Assembly (NCBI RefSeq): GCF_000377705.1
Contig: NZ_KB898638.1
Location: 1 to 33,838 of the forward strand
Source of the DNA: Salsuginibacillus kocurii DSM 18087
GTDB lineage: Bacteria; Bacillota; Bacilli; Bacillales; Marinococcaceae
Direction: 5' to 3'
Length of the DNA: 33,838 nucleotides
Part shown: one piece after another, positions 22,336-30,281 of the stretch
Layout: each line of letters begins with the position of its first letter
Numbering within the stretch: the first letter of the stretch is position 1
Position numbers and translations under genes: made by a program
Notes under the pieces: generated by a model
Databases searched by the model: none
What the model saw: the letters and a program-made list of their open reading frames with translations, nothing else
What the model was told of the DNA's origin: nothing

Positions 22336-23076
22336 ATGATTGATTTAAATGGAAAAGTAGCCATTGTAACAGGATCCGCACGAGGACTCGGGAAAGGAAT
22401 TGCTTTAAAGCTAGCTGAGCTTAACGCGCATGTAGTAGTTAGTGATTTAAATGAAGAAGGGACCAGTTCAACCGCGCAGGAAATTAACGATTCTGGAAAA
22501 AGTGCGGAGCCTTTTGTGGCTAATGTAGCTGAATCGGCTTCAGCTAAACGTTTAGTTGAGGAAACTGTCCAAAAACATGGGAAGTTAGACATTGTAGTAA
22601 ATAATGCAGGAATTAACAAAGACAGTATGCTTCACAAAATGGAAGAAAGTGCATGGCAGCAAGTCATAGATGTTAATTTGACAGGCGTTTATAATGTAAT
22701 GCAACCAGCAAGTATACAAATGCGAGAACAGCAAGCAGGTCGCATTATTAATATTTCTTCTGCAAGCTGGCTTGGAAATGTAGGCCAAGCCAATTACTCG
22801 GCTGCTAAAGCTGGAGTAGTCGGGTTAACAAAAACAGCCTCTAGAGAACTTGGGAAAAAAAATGTAACAGTTAATGCCATTTGCCCAGGTTTCATTGAAA
22901 CCGATATGACAAGAGCTGTGCCGGAGAATGTATGGGATTTAATGGTTTCAAAGATTTCAATGGGTCGAGCCGGCAAACCAGAGGACGTTGCTAACTGTAT
23001 TGCCTTTTTATCATCGGACCAGGCAGAATATATTACCGGAGAAGTGATTAATGTAGGCGGCGGCATGGTTTTATAA
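22336..23076 (+). CDS. SDR-family 3-oxoacyl-CoA/ACP reductase-like dehydrogenase (FabG type)
   Basis: 246 residues from the ATG at 22336, with AAGGGG 9 nt upstream; a TTG three codons earlier is less likely. Cofactor motif TGSARGLG (12-19), NNAG (89-92), and the catalytic S142, Y154 and K158 (NYSAAKAG) are seen. FabG-type enzymes interconvert 3-oxoacyl and (R)-3-hydroxyacyl thioesters with NAD(P). Beside a thiolase and an (S)-type 3-hydroxyacyl-CoA dehydrogenase, it may oxidise the (R)-3-hydroxyacyl form. There is no fatty-acid synthesis gene around it. Substrate unproven. Confidence 0.87.
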   Translation: MIDLNGKVAIVTGSARGLGKGIALKLAELNAHVVVSDLNEEGTSSTAQEINDSGKSAEPFVANVAESASAKRLVEETVQKHGKLDIVVNNAGINKDSMLHKMEESAWQQVIDVNLTGVYNVMQPASIQMREQQAGRIINISSASWLGNVGQANYSAAKAGVVGLTKTASRELGKKNVTVNAICPGFIETDMTRAVPENVWDLMVSKISMGRAGKPEDVANCIAFLSSDQAEYITGEVINVGGGMVL

Positions 23077-23103
23077 ATTTGGTTTAAAGGATGGATAGCA
23101 GCC

Positions 23104-23982
23104 ATGAGTATTGAAGAAATTGCAGTAATCGGCGGCGGCTTAATGGGCTCTGGGATAGCTCAAAACGCCGCTGAATCCGGAAAAAAAGTAAAAATGATAG
23201 AGGTTAACGAAGACGTAGGCACCAACTCACTAGCTTCTATCAAAAAGCAATTAGACCGAAAAGTGAAAAAGGAGCGCATTACTGCAGGGCAGGCAGAGCA
23301 GGCACATAACTTAATAACTTTAGAGACAGAAATAGAAAAGGTTGAGGGAGTCAAGCTGGTCATTGAGGCTGTGCCTGAAGAATTGTCTATTAAAAAGAAA
23401 GTCTTTTCAGAACTCGACAAGTATGCGGATGATGATGCAATTTTAGCTTCTAATACTTCAGGTTTATCAATTGCAGCTATTGGCTCAAGTACCTCCAGAC
23501 CGGAACAGGTGATAGGATTTCACTACTTCTACCCCGTGCCGGTTATGTCATTAGTAGAAGTGGTACCGTCCATTATTACCAGCCAGTCCACAGTTGACAC
23601 CATGTACGAATTTGCGCAGAGCATTAATAAACACCCTGTAAAGTGTCAGGATTATCCTGGATTCTTAGTTAACCGCTTACTTATTCCGATGGTTAACGAA
23701 GCTGTTTATTGTGTGATGGAAGGCGCCGATCCAAGAGATGTAGATAATGCTATGAAATTAGGGGCTAACCATAAAATGGGACCCATCACTTTAGCCGATT
23801 TTGTAGGTTTAGATGTGTTATTAGCTACCATGGAAGGGTTGTATGAAGGGTTTAAAGATTCAAAATACCGACCTTGCCCATTATTAACAAAGGTCGTTGA
23901 ATCAGGCAATTACGGAGTGAAAACTGGAAAAGGCTTCTATCATTACGACGAAAACAATAAACAGCAAGGGGCAGCTATTTAA
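23104..23982 (+). CDS. 3-hydroxyacyl-CoA dehydrogenase (HbdA-like), copy 1
   Basis: 292 residues, the usual size for 3-hydroxybutyryl-CoA dehydrogenase. The Rossmann motif is VIGGGLMGSG (8-17), followed by SNTS (116-119), and the catalytic pair is H140 (GFHYFYPVPVM) and E152. The C-terminal helical domain carries YPGFLVNRLLIPMVNEA. It oxidises (S)-3-hydroxyacyl-CoA to 3-oxoacyl-CoA with NAD, which the thiolase two genes upstream can cleave. The His segment HYFYPVPVM differs from the common HFFNPVPVM, hinting at a somewhat different acyl group. It lies 27 bp after the SDR gene and 23 bp before the CoA-transferase. Confidence 0.9.
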   Translation: MSIEEIAVIGGGLMGSGIAQNAAESGKKVKMIEVNEDVGTNSLASIKKQLDRKVKKERITAGQAEQAHNLITLETEIEKVEGVKLVIEAVPEELSIKKKVFSELDKYADDDAILASNTSGLSIAAIGSSTSRPEQVIGFHYFYPVPVMSLVEVVPSIITSQSTVDTMYEFAQSINKHPVKCQDYPGFLVNRLLIPMVNEAVYCVMEGADPRDVDNAMKLGANHKMGPITLADFVGLDVLLATMEGLYEGFKDSKYRPCPLLTKVVESGNYGVKTGKGFYHYDENNKQQGAAI

Positions 23983-24005
23983 TATGAGTTTAGGAGCTGA
24001 AAAGA

Positions 24006-25598
24006 ATGATAGAGAAAAAGAAAACTGCAGAACAGGCAGTGGACTATATCCAACCAAGATCAACACTTGCCGTTTGCGGATTTACACTGATGGGAGCATG
24101 TGAGGACATTTTAAAAGCAATTGAAGACCGTTATTTAGAAAAAAAAGAACCTTCCCACTTAACTTTACTTCATGCAGCGGGGCACAGTGACCGAGAAAAC
24201 GGAATTGAACATTTGGCTCATGAAGGATTGGTTGAAAAAATCATTGGTTCTCATTGGGGCCTTGCTCCGAAATGGGGAAGTCTTATCTCTACCAATAAAG
24301 TCGAAGCTCATTGTTTATCGCAAGGTCAACTTACACACCTTTTTCGAGATATGGCTTCCGGCAAGCCAGGGACTTACACCAAAGTTGGATTAAATACCTT
24401 TTTAGATCCTGTACTTGAAGGGGGACGAATGAATGCGAAAGCGCTAGAAAAGGAAAGTCTAGTTGATCGAATTAAAATTAAAAACGAAGATTATCTTTTC
24501 TATAATATGGTTCCGATTGATGTGTGCATTATTAGAGGTACTTCAGGCGATGAATACGGCAACATCACCATGGAAGAAGAAGCATTGAAGCTTGAATCTT
24601 TGGCTGTAGCCCAAGCAACAAAGCGTTTTGGTGGCACGGTCATTGTCCAAGTCAAAAACTATGTGGAACGGGGAAGCCTAAAAGCTAAAAATGTTGTCAT
24701 CCCTGGTACGTGTGTCGATGTAGTGGTGGAAACAGAAGATTCTTATTTGAATCATCGGCAAACGTCAAGTACCGCTTATAACCCTAAGTATACTGGCGAA
24801 GCTAGAGTTCCAACCAATAAAATGGAAGCGTTACCACTTAATATGAGAAAAGTCATTGGTAGACGCGCTGCTTGCGAATTATTCCCGGACGCTATCGTCA
24901 ATTTAGGAACTGGCATTCCTGGAGACACCATTGGTCCTGTAAGTAGTGAGGAAGGTGTTCTTCAAGATATCAATTTAACGATCGAATCTGGAGCAATTGG
25001 CGGAGTTCCAAAAGGAGGGACAGACTTTGGGATTTCTGAAAATCCTGAAGCTATTATAGAACACCCTAGTCAATTTGATTTCTATAACGGCCGAGGTGTA
25101 GATATCACGTTTATGGGGGGAGCAGAGATTGACGGCGAAGGCAATGTGAATGTGAGTAAATTCGGCAAAGTAACCACAGGATGTGGAGGATTTATTGACA
25201 TTACTCAAAATGCTCATAAAGTTGTCTACTGTCTGACTTTTACTGCAAGTGGTTTACGGACCACAGTCGGTGATGGAAAGCTTACCATTGACCAAGAAGG
25301 AAGCGTTAAAAAGTTCAAAGGAAAAGTCAGCCAAATTACCTTTAGTGGGCATAACGCAGTGCAAAATCAGCAAGAAGTATATATTGTCACTGAAAGAGCA
25401 GTTTTTCAGTTAGGGGAAAATGGGTTGGTACTGACCGAGATCGCTCCTGGTGTTGAGTTGCAAAAAGATGTATTAGACCAAATGGAGTGCAAGTGTGAAG
25501 TTAGTAAAGATCTAAAAGAAATGGATGCATCTATTTTCATGGAAGAAAAAATGGGATTTGAAGAGACTTTCTATAAAAATATTTTGATTAATTCCTAG
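24006..25598 (+). CDS. Fused acyl-CoA:acetate/3-oxoacid CoA-transferase (YdiF type)
   Basis: 530 residues combining alpha and beta subunits of a family I CoA-transferase. The catalytic Glu is E327 in TIESGAIGG, the point at which CoA is carried as a glutamyl thioester. N-terminal alpha-like part is about 1-270, beta-like part 280-530. Such enzymes move CoA from acetyl-CoA or acetoacetyl-CoA to a free carboxylate. In this cluster it could activate the imported acid without ATP cost, as an alternative to the acyl-CoA synthetase at 30282. It is followed by a TRAP transporter 12 bp downstream, supporting the idea that an imported carboxylate is its substrate. Confidence 0.9.
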   Translation: MIEKKKTAEQAVDYIQPRSTLAVCGFTLMGACEDILKAIEDRYLEKKEPSHLTLLHAAGHSDRENGIEHLAHEGLVEKIIGSHWGLAPKWGSLISTNKVEAHCLSQGQLTHLFRDMASGKPGTYTKVGLNTFLDPVLEGGRMNAKALEKESLVDRIKIKNEDYLFYNMVPIDVCIIRGTSGDEYGNITMEEEALKLESLAVAQATKRFGGTVIVQVKNYVERGSLKAKNVVIPGTCVDVVVETEDSYLNHRQTSSTAYNPKYTGEARVPTNKMEALPLNMRKVIGRRAACELFPDAIVNLGTGIPGDTIGPVSSEEGVLQDINLTIESGAIGGVPKGGTDFGISENPEAIIEHPSQFDFYNGRGVDITFMGGAEIDGEGNVNVSKFGKVTTGCGGFIDITQNAHKVVYCLTFTASGLRTTVGDGKLTIDQEGSVKKFKGKVSQITFSGHNAVQNQQEVYIVTERAVFQLGENGLVLTEIAPGVELQKDVLDQMECKCEVSKDLKEMDASIFMEEKMGFEETFYKNILINS

Positions 25599-25610
25599 AG
25601 GGGGATAAAA

Positions 25611-26681
25611 ATGAAAAAAATTAAAAGATTCGCAATTTACCCACTTATAGCTGGCAGTGTTATTTTCTTTGCTGCTTGCGGAGATGAGGCGGCAGATGGA
25701 GACGAGGAGGCTCAAGGCGCAAATGAAGATGAGAATGGGGAAGAAGGCGACGATGAGGCAGCAGAAGATGCTGAACATATCATTGACGTAAGCTTACCAC
25801 TTGGTCCAGATTCTCACCAAGCAGAAGGGGTTCATGCTTTCGGAGATAAGCTGGAGGAATTAACGGATGGAAGGTTAACTGTCGAGCCGCACTATGACAA
25901 TGCGTTAGGAGCAGAGCGCGAAGTAGTTGAAGGCATGGGAGTGGATACAGTGGATGCTGGTATTTCCTCGACAGGACCCATGGGAAGCTTCGTAGATGAA
26001 CTTCTTTTATTCGACTTGCCTTACATTTTTGAAGATCACGATCATGTATACGGTTTCTTAGATAGTGAGCACGGCGAGATGCTTTCTGACCGGGTACGTG
26101 AGGATGCCAACATTGAAGTGCTTGCTTGGATGGAAAATGGTTTCCGTTATAACACGAACTCTGTGCGCCCGTTAGAGCATCCGGATGACCTTGAAGGCAT
26201 TGACCACCGAACGCAAGAATCAGAAGTGCAAGTGGACACCTGGTCGGCGTTGGGAGCTAACGCTACACCAATGGCATGGGATGAAGTATACACCGCTCTT
26301 CAACAAGGGGTAATGGAAAGCCAGGAAAACCCGCTGCCAACAATTTACGATGTTAACTTCTATGAAGTTCAGGATTACTTGAACTTAACACAGCACGTCT
26401 ACTCTCCTGCACCACTCATGATGAGTCAGTCTCTATTCGAGAGCTTCGATGAAGAAGACCAAGAGGCTATAAAAGAAGCAGCTGAGCACGCTCTTCCAAT
26501 CCAGCGTGAAGCCAGTCAAGAACAAGAAGAATATTACCAAGAGCAACTAGCAGAAGAGGGTATGGAAGTTACTGAGCCGGATCTAGATCCATTCGAAGAA
26601 GCGGTTGAACCAGTAATCGAAGAATGGTCTCCGGTTGTAGGAGAAGACCTTGTGGATGATGCCATGAATTTTGATGAATAA
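25611..26681 (+). CDS. dctP: TRAP transporter substrate-binding protein (DctP family), lipoprotein
   Basis: 356 residues. The signal peptide ends in the lipobox FAAC (C23), as expected for a Gram-positive lipoprotein. An acidic linker of about 30 residues (24-55) leads to the DctP domain. R200 in GIDHRTQES is the conserved Arg that clamps the ligand carboxylate. The motif MAWDEVYTALQQGVMESQENP fits the family (W at 274-278 region). It captures a carboxylate outside the membrane and hands it to DctQM, driven by a sodium gradient, which suits a halophile. GAGGGGG lies before the ATG. A hairpin after the gene may raise its level relative to the permease genes. Confidence 0.93.
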   Translation: MKKIKRFAIYPLIAGSVIFFAACGDEAADGDEEAQGANEDENGEEGDDEAAEDAEHIIDVSLPLGPDSHQAEGVHAFGDKLEELTDGRLTVEPHYDNALGAEREVVEGMGVDTVDAGISSTGPMGSFVDELLLFDLPYIFEDHDHVYGFLDSEHGEMLSDRVREDANIEVLAWMENGFRYNTNSVRPLEHPDDLEGIDHRTQESEVQVDTWSALGANATPMAWDEVYTALQQGVMESQENPLPTIYDVNFYEVQDYLNLTQHVYSPAPLMMSQSLFESFDEEDQEAIKEAAEHALPIQREASQEQEEYYQEQLAEEGMEVTEPDLDPFEEAVEPVIEEWSPVVGEDLVDDAMNFDE

Positions 26682-26687
26682 AGATGT

Positions 26688-26725
26688 ATAGAAGGGTAGC
26701 TTTAGGCTACTCTTCTATCTTTCTT
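26688..26725 (+). terminator. Intercistronic hairpin / attenuator between dctP and dctQ
   Basis: TAGAAGGGTAGC (26689-26700) pairs with GCTACTCTTCTA (26706-26717), with one G-T wobble and a 5-nt loop, plus A26688-T26718. T-rich sequence follows. As dctQ and dctM have no visible promoter of their own, partial termination or mRNA stabilisation of the dctP part is likely. Confidence 0.7.
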
Positions 26726-26751
26726 AGTTATTGTTTAGGGGGAGGTAACCT

Positions 26752-27252
26752 ATGGTCAGCGTTCTTAAGACATATAAGAGAGTCGTGGGTTGGCTTAATT
26801 ATATTGTTGGTTTCACTATTGCAATCCTTTTATTTGCAATGACAGTACTTATTTTTTGGCAGGTATTCGCAAGGTTTGTGATGGGCTCCCCTCTTCGTTT
26901 TTCAGAGGAATTTGCTCGTTTTGCCATGGTGTGGCTCACGATGTTAGGGGCTGCTTATGCTTATCGGAAAGGCTCATTAATATCGGTAGACCTTATACAG
27001 GAAATAGCAGGTCCAAAACTAACAAAAGTTTTTAATATTATTGCGTTCACCTTAAGTGCGGCATTTGCAGGAGTTCTTGTCGTTTTTGGAGTTGAAATGA
27101 CTCAAAATGTCTCTGGACAAAGTGGACCAAGTACGGGAATTTCAATGGCTTGGCCTAACCTGGCCATACCTTTAGCCGGCGTAATGATCTTATTAAATAG
27201 TGTAGCCCTTGTCATCGACCAATTTATTGACGGGGAGGGAGAAAACGAATGA
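26752..27252 (+). CDS. dctQ: TRAP transporter small permease subunit (DctQ family)
   Basis: 166 residues with four hydrophobic segments (about 15-40, 50-68, 88-112, 128-150). The family hallmark with FRFSEEFARFAMVWLTMLGAA-like order is seen (SEEFARFAMVW, then AYAYRKGSLISVD). It pairs with DctM to form the membrane part of the TRAP transporter. GGGGGAGGT precedes the ATG by 6 nt. The stop overlaps the dctM start by four bases (ATGA). Confidence 0.92.
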   Translation: MVSVLKTYKRVVGWLNYIVGFTIAILLFAMTVLIFWQVFARFVMGSPLRFSEEFARFAMVWLTMLGAAYAYRKGSLISVDLIQEIAGPKLTKVFNIIAFTLSAAFAGVLVVFGVEMTQNVSGQSGPSTGISMAWPNLAIPLAGVMILLNSVALVIDQFIDGEGENE

Positions 27253-28523
27253 TTGCATTATTATTTATTTTGTTAGCTGTTTTCTTTTTATTAGGAGTTC
27301 CGATCGCTTTTTCCCTTGGACTCGCTTCTACTATTACAGTGTGGCAGGGCGATTTAACTCAAATGGCAGTGATTATTCAACAAATATTCAATTCGATTAA
27401 TTCTTTTCCGTTAATGGCGATCCCCTTCTTTATATTAGCTGGTTATATTATGCAGCATGGAGGAATCTCGCAGCGCCTTGTTGATTTTTCTAATACCATT
27501 GTTGGTAATATGTCTGGTGGATTAGCCATAGTGGCCATTCTTACTTCTTTGTTTTTTGCTGCAATTTCCGGATCCGGAGCTGCCACGACAGCGGCTATTG
27601 GCTCGATATTAATACCAGCGATGGTGGCTAAAGGATATAAAGTAGATTTTGCTGCGGCAAACCAAGCCTCTGCTGGTGCCCTGGGGGTTATTATTCCTCC
27701 AAGTATTCCACTGATTATTTATGGTATCGCGGCTAACGTATCGGTGGGAGACATGTTTTTTGCTGGAATTATACCAGGCTTAATTGTAACGTTCTCGCTT
27801 ATAATTTACGCGTATTTTTATTCGAAAAAGCAAGATTATGCGGGGACAGAAAAAAGTAATTGGATGGACTTGTTAATAGCGGGAAGAAAAGCTATTTTAG
27901 CGATCCTTATGCCGGTTATTATTCTTGGCGGGATTTATAGTGGAATTTTCACGCCGACAGAAGCTGCCGTTATTGCGGTTGTTTACTCATTTGTCGTCGG
28001 GTTTGTCGTATACCGTGAAATTAAATTCAGTGCCATTTTAGGGATTTTCCGCCAGTCAGCCGTAACGACTGCTGTAATTATGAGTATTATTGGAACAGCT
28101 GGTCTATATGGCTATATTATGCAAAATCTACGTGTTCCAACTATTTTATCTGATGCGGTGGTAGGAACCATCGATAGTGTTATTATTTTTATTTTGCTGG
28201 TAAACATCATTCTATTGATTTCAGGAATGTTTATTGAAGCAGCTGCGGCTATTTTGATCTACGTACCTATTCTATTGCCAATTGCCGTGGAATTTGGTAT
28301 TGACCCAGTGCACTTTGGGATCATTATGGTAGTGAACTTAGCCATGGGCATGTTTACTCCGCCTGTAGGACTAAACTTATTTGTAGCCTCTCAAATAGCT
28401 GATGTAAGCATAGCAAGGCTGACAAAAGCTGTTATTCCTTTTGTCATTATTGTCATTATAAATCTGTTAGTGATTAGTTTTGTACCTGAAATTTCTACTT
28501 ATTTACCTTCATTAAGAGACTAA
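27249..28523 (+). CDS. dctM: TRAP transporter large permease subunit (DctM family)
   Basis: 424 residues, almost entirely hydrophobic, with about twelve membrane segments. Family motifs are AAISGSGAATTAAIGS, LGVIIPPSIPLIIYG, FTPTEAAVIAV and MFTPPVGLNLFVAS. It is the sodium-coupled transport channel that receives substrate from DctP. Overlap with dctQ by four bases. The next gene starts 19 bp later, so the transporter is embedded in the catabolic operon, which argues that its cargo is the pathway substrate. Confidence 0.94.
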   Translation: MIALLFILLAVFFLLGVPIAFSLGLASTITVWQGDLTQMAVIIQQIFNSINSFPLMAIPFFILAGYIMQHGGISQRLVDFSNTIVGNMSGGLAIVAILTSLFFAAISGSGAATTAAIGSILIPAMVAKGYKVDFAAANQASAGALGVIIPPSIPLIIYGIAANVSVGDMFFAGIIPGLIVTFSLIIYAYFYSKKQDYAGTEKSNWMDLLIAGRKAILAILMPVIILGGIYSGIFTPTEAAVIAVVYSFVVGFVVYREIKFSAILGIFRQSAVTTAVIMSIIGTAGLYGYIMQNLRVPTILSDAVVGTIDSVIIFILLVNIILLISGMFIEAAAAILIYVPILLPIAVEFGIDPVHFGIIMVVNLAMGMFTPPVGLNLFVASQIADVSIARLTKAVIPFVIIVIINLLVISFVPEISTYLPSLRD

Positions 28524-28542
28524 TTTGTTTAAGGAGGAGCCA

Positions 28543-29307
28543 ATGGAAGCTGTAAAACTTGATAGTTTAAAAGGTCGACGAATCCTTCTTACTGGAGGGA
28601 CAAAAGGAATTGGACGTGACGTTTGTGAGAAGTTAGCGGAGGCGGGAGCCCACATTGGGGTGGTTGCCCGCTCCAAAGATGATCTTGAAAAAATGGTAAA
28701 TGATCTAAGTTCAATCAATACTAACATTATCCCGATTGAGGGAAATGTAGCCGATTTAAAGAGTATTAGTAATATGGTTACTAAAATGAAGGATCATTTC
28801 GGTGGTATTGATGTATTGATTAATAGTGCAGGTGTCAACAAACCAAAGCCTGCACTTGAAATTGAGGAAGAAGATTGGGATCAAGTGATAGATATCAATC
28901 TAAAAGGAGCCTTTTTCTTGGCGCAGCGGGCAGGAAAAGTAATGAAAGATCAACAGTTTGGAAAAATTATCAATTTGTCTTCGCAAATGGGTCATGTTGG
29001 ATATTACGGAAGGGCAGCTTATTGTGCCAGCAAAGGCGGCCTGGAACTTTTGACAAAAACGTTAGCTGTTGAATTGGCACCTTACGTGCGCGTAAATACG
29101 GTGGCTCCTACTTTTATTGAAACACCTCTGACAGAAGGTTATTTTGCGGATGAAGAATTTAAAAAACAAATTACTGCCAATATTCCTTTAGGATATATTG
29201 GCCAGCCGGAAGATGTAACAGGGGCCATTTTGTACCTTGCTTCCGACTTGTCGAATCTAGTCACCGGGACCTCCTTAAAAGTAGATGGGGGGTGGACAGC
29301 TTGGTAA
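28543..29307 (+). CDS. SDR-family oxidoreductase, copy 2
   Basis: 254 residues from the ATG at 28543, with AAGGAGGAG just upstream. TGGTKGIG (17-24) binds the dinucleotide, NSAG stands at 94-97, and S147, Y160 and K164 (AYCASKGG) form the catalytic set. The C-terminus VDGGWTAW is family-typical. It is only moderately similar to the SDR at 22336, so it probably acts on a different step or stereoisomer. It overlaps the start of the next dehydrogenase gene by up to 16 bases, indicating tight coupling of the two. The reaction is probably oxidation of a secondary alcohol on the imported acid or its CoA ester. Confidence 0.86.
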   Translation: MEAVKLDSLKGRRILLTGGTKGIGRDVCEKLAEAGAHIGVVARSKDDLEKMVNDLSSINTNIIPIEGNVADLKSISNMVTKMKDHFGGIDVLINSAGVNKPKPALEIEEEDWDQVIDINLKGAFFLAQRAGKVMKDQQFGKIINLSSQMGHVGYYGRAAYCASKGGLELLTKTLAVELAPYVRVNTVAPTFIETPLTEGYFADEEFKKQITANIPLGYIGQPEDVTGAILYLASDLSNLVTGTSLKVDGGWTAW

Positions 29308-30251
29308 AGGATCAAACCTTATCACAAGAAAAAATAACAGTAGTCGGCACGGGGTTAATGGGGCATTCCATTGCCCTAAGCATTGCTTGGGCAGGTGATT
29401 TTGTTAAGCTTTATGGAATAAATCAGGACGAAATCACTAAGGCGAAAAATCATATTCTTGAAAAATTAGAGAATTTAGTAGGAAATGAACTTATTACTAA
29501 TGAGGAAAAGGATGCCGTTTGGGCATGTTTTTCCTATGAAGATGAACTAGAAGCTGCTCTTGAGGATGCAACAATGGTTATTGAAGCAGCGCCTGAAAAT
29601 TTAGAATTAAAGCAGGGTTTATATGAACAGATGGACCGTATTTGTAATAAGGAGGTCATCTTAGCCAGCAACACTTCGAGTCTTCAGCCGACAAAAATTG
29701 CTTCCTTTGCCCGCAACCCAGAACGCATTCTTGTTGCTCACTTCTGGAACCCGGCTCATTTACTCCCATTAGTAGAAGTAGTATTGGGAGAAAAGACAGA
29801 AGAGCGTTTCGTAGAGCGTACCATGAAGGTGTTGAAAAAATTAAATAAAGAACCTATCCGCGTAGAGAAAGAAATTTTAGGGTTTGTAGGGAACCGTCTG
29901 CAGTATGCCTTGTTCAGGGAAGCACAGTATATTTATGAAGAAGGCGTCTGTACGGTAGAAGAGATTGATAAAGCAGTAGAAACAAGTATTGGAAGAAGGT
30001 TAGGTGCCACCGGACCTTTTATGACTGCAGACATGGGCGGCCTAGATGTATTTTCCTCAATATCTGATTATATATTCCCGGATCTTTCAAATGAAGATAG
30101 TTCATTAGCTACGATGAAAGAGAAAGTAAGTGATGGGAAGTACGGTCAGAAAAATGGTGAAGGCTTTTATAAATGGGATGAAGCTTTCTCGAGGTATAAG
30201 AACCAAGAACGAGAAAATGAATTAATACGTTGGATCAAAAAAGAACAATAA
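29292..30251 (+). CDS. 3-hydroxyacyl-CoA dehydrogenase family protein, copy 2
   Basis: 319 residues from GTG at 29292; TTG at 29301, behind the G-rich ATGGGGGG, is an equally possible start. Rossmann motif VVGTGLMGHS (17-26), SNTSS (126-130) and the catalytic pair H150 and E162 in HFWNPAHLLPLVEVV. The HFWNP variant and the short helical domain differ from copy 1 (HYFYPVPVM). Relatives with H(F/P)xNPxxxxPLVEVV include dehydrogenases that use free 3-hydroxyacids (lambda-crystallin/L-gulonate dehydrogenase, carnitine dehydrogenase) as well as CoA esters. This copy may therefore act on the free acid before activation. That is inference. Confidence 0.82.
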   Translation: MDSLVKDQTLSQEKITVVGTGLMGHSIALSIAWAGDFVKLYGINQDEITKAKNHILEKLENLVGNELITNEEKDAVWACFSYEDELEAALEDATMVIEAAPENLELKQGLYEQMDRICNKEVILASNTSSLQPTKIASFARNPERILVAHFWNPAHLLPLVEVVLGEKTEERFVERTMKVLKKLNKEPIRVEKEILGFVGNRLQYALFREAQYIYEEGVCTVEEIDKAVETSIGRRLGATGPFMTADMGGLDVFSSISDYIFPDLSNEDSSLATMKEKVSDGKYGQKNGEGFYKWDEAFSRYKNQERENELIRWIKKEQ

Positions 30252-30281
30252 GATTATAAGGAGAAATGGAGGAGACCTTCC

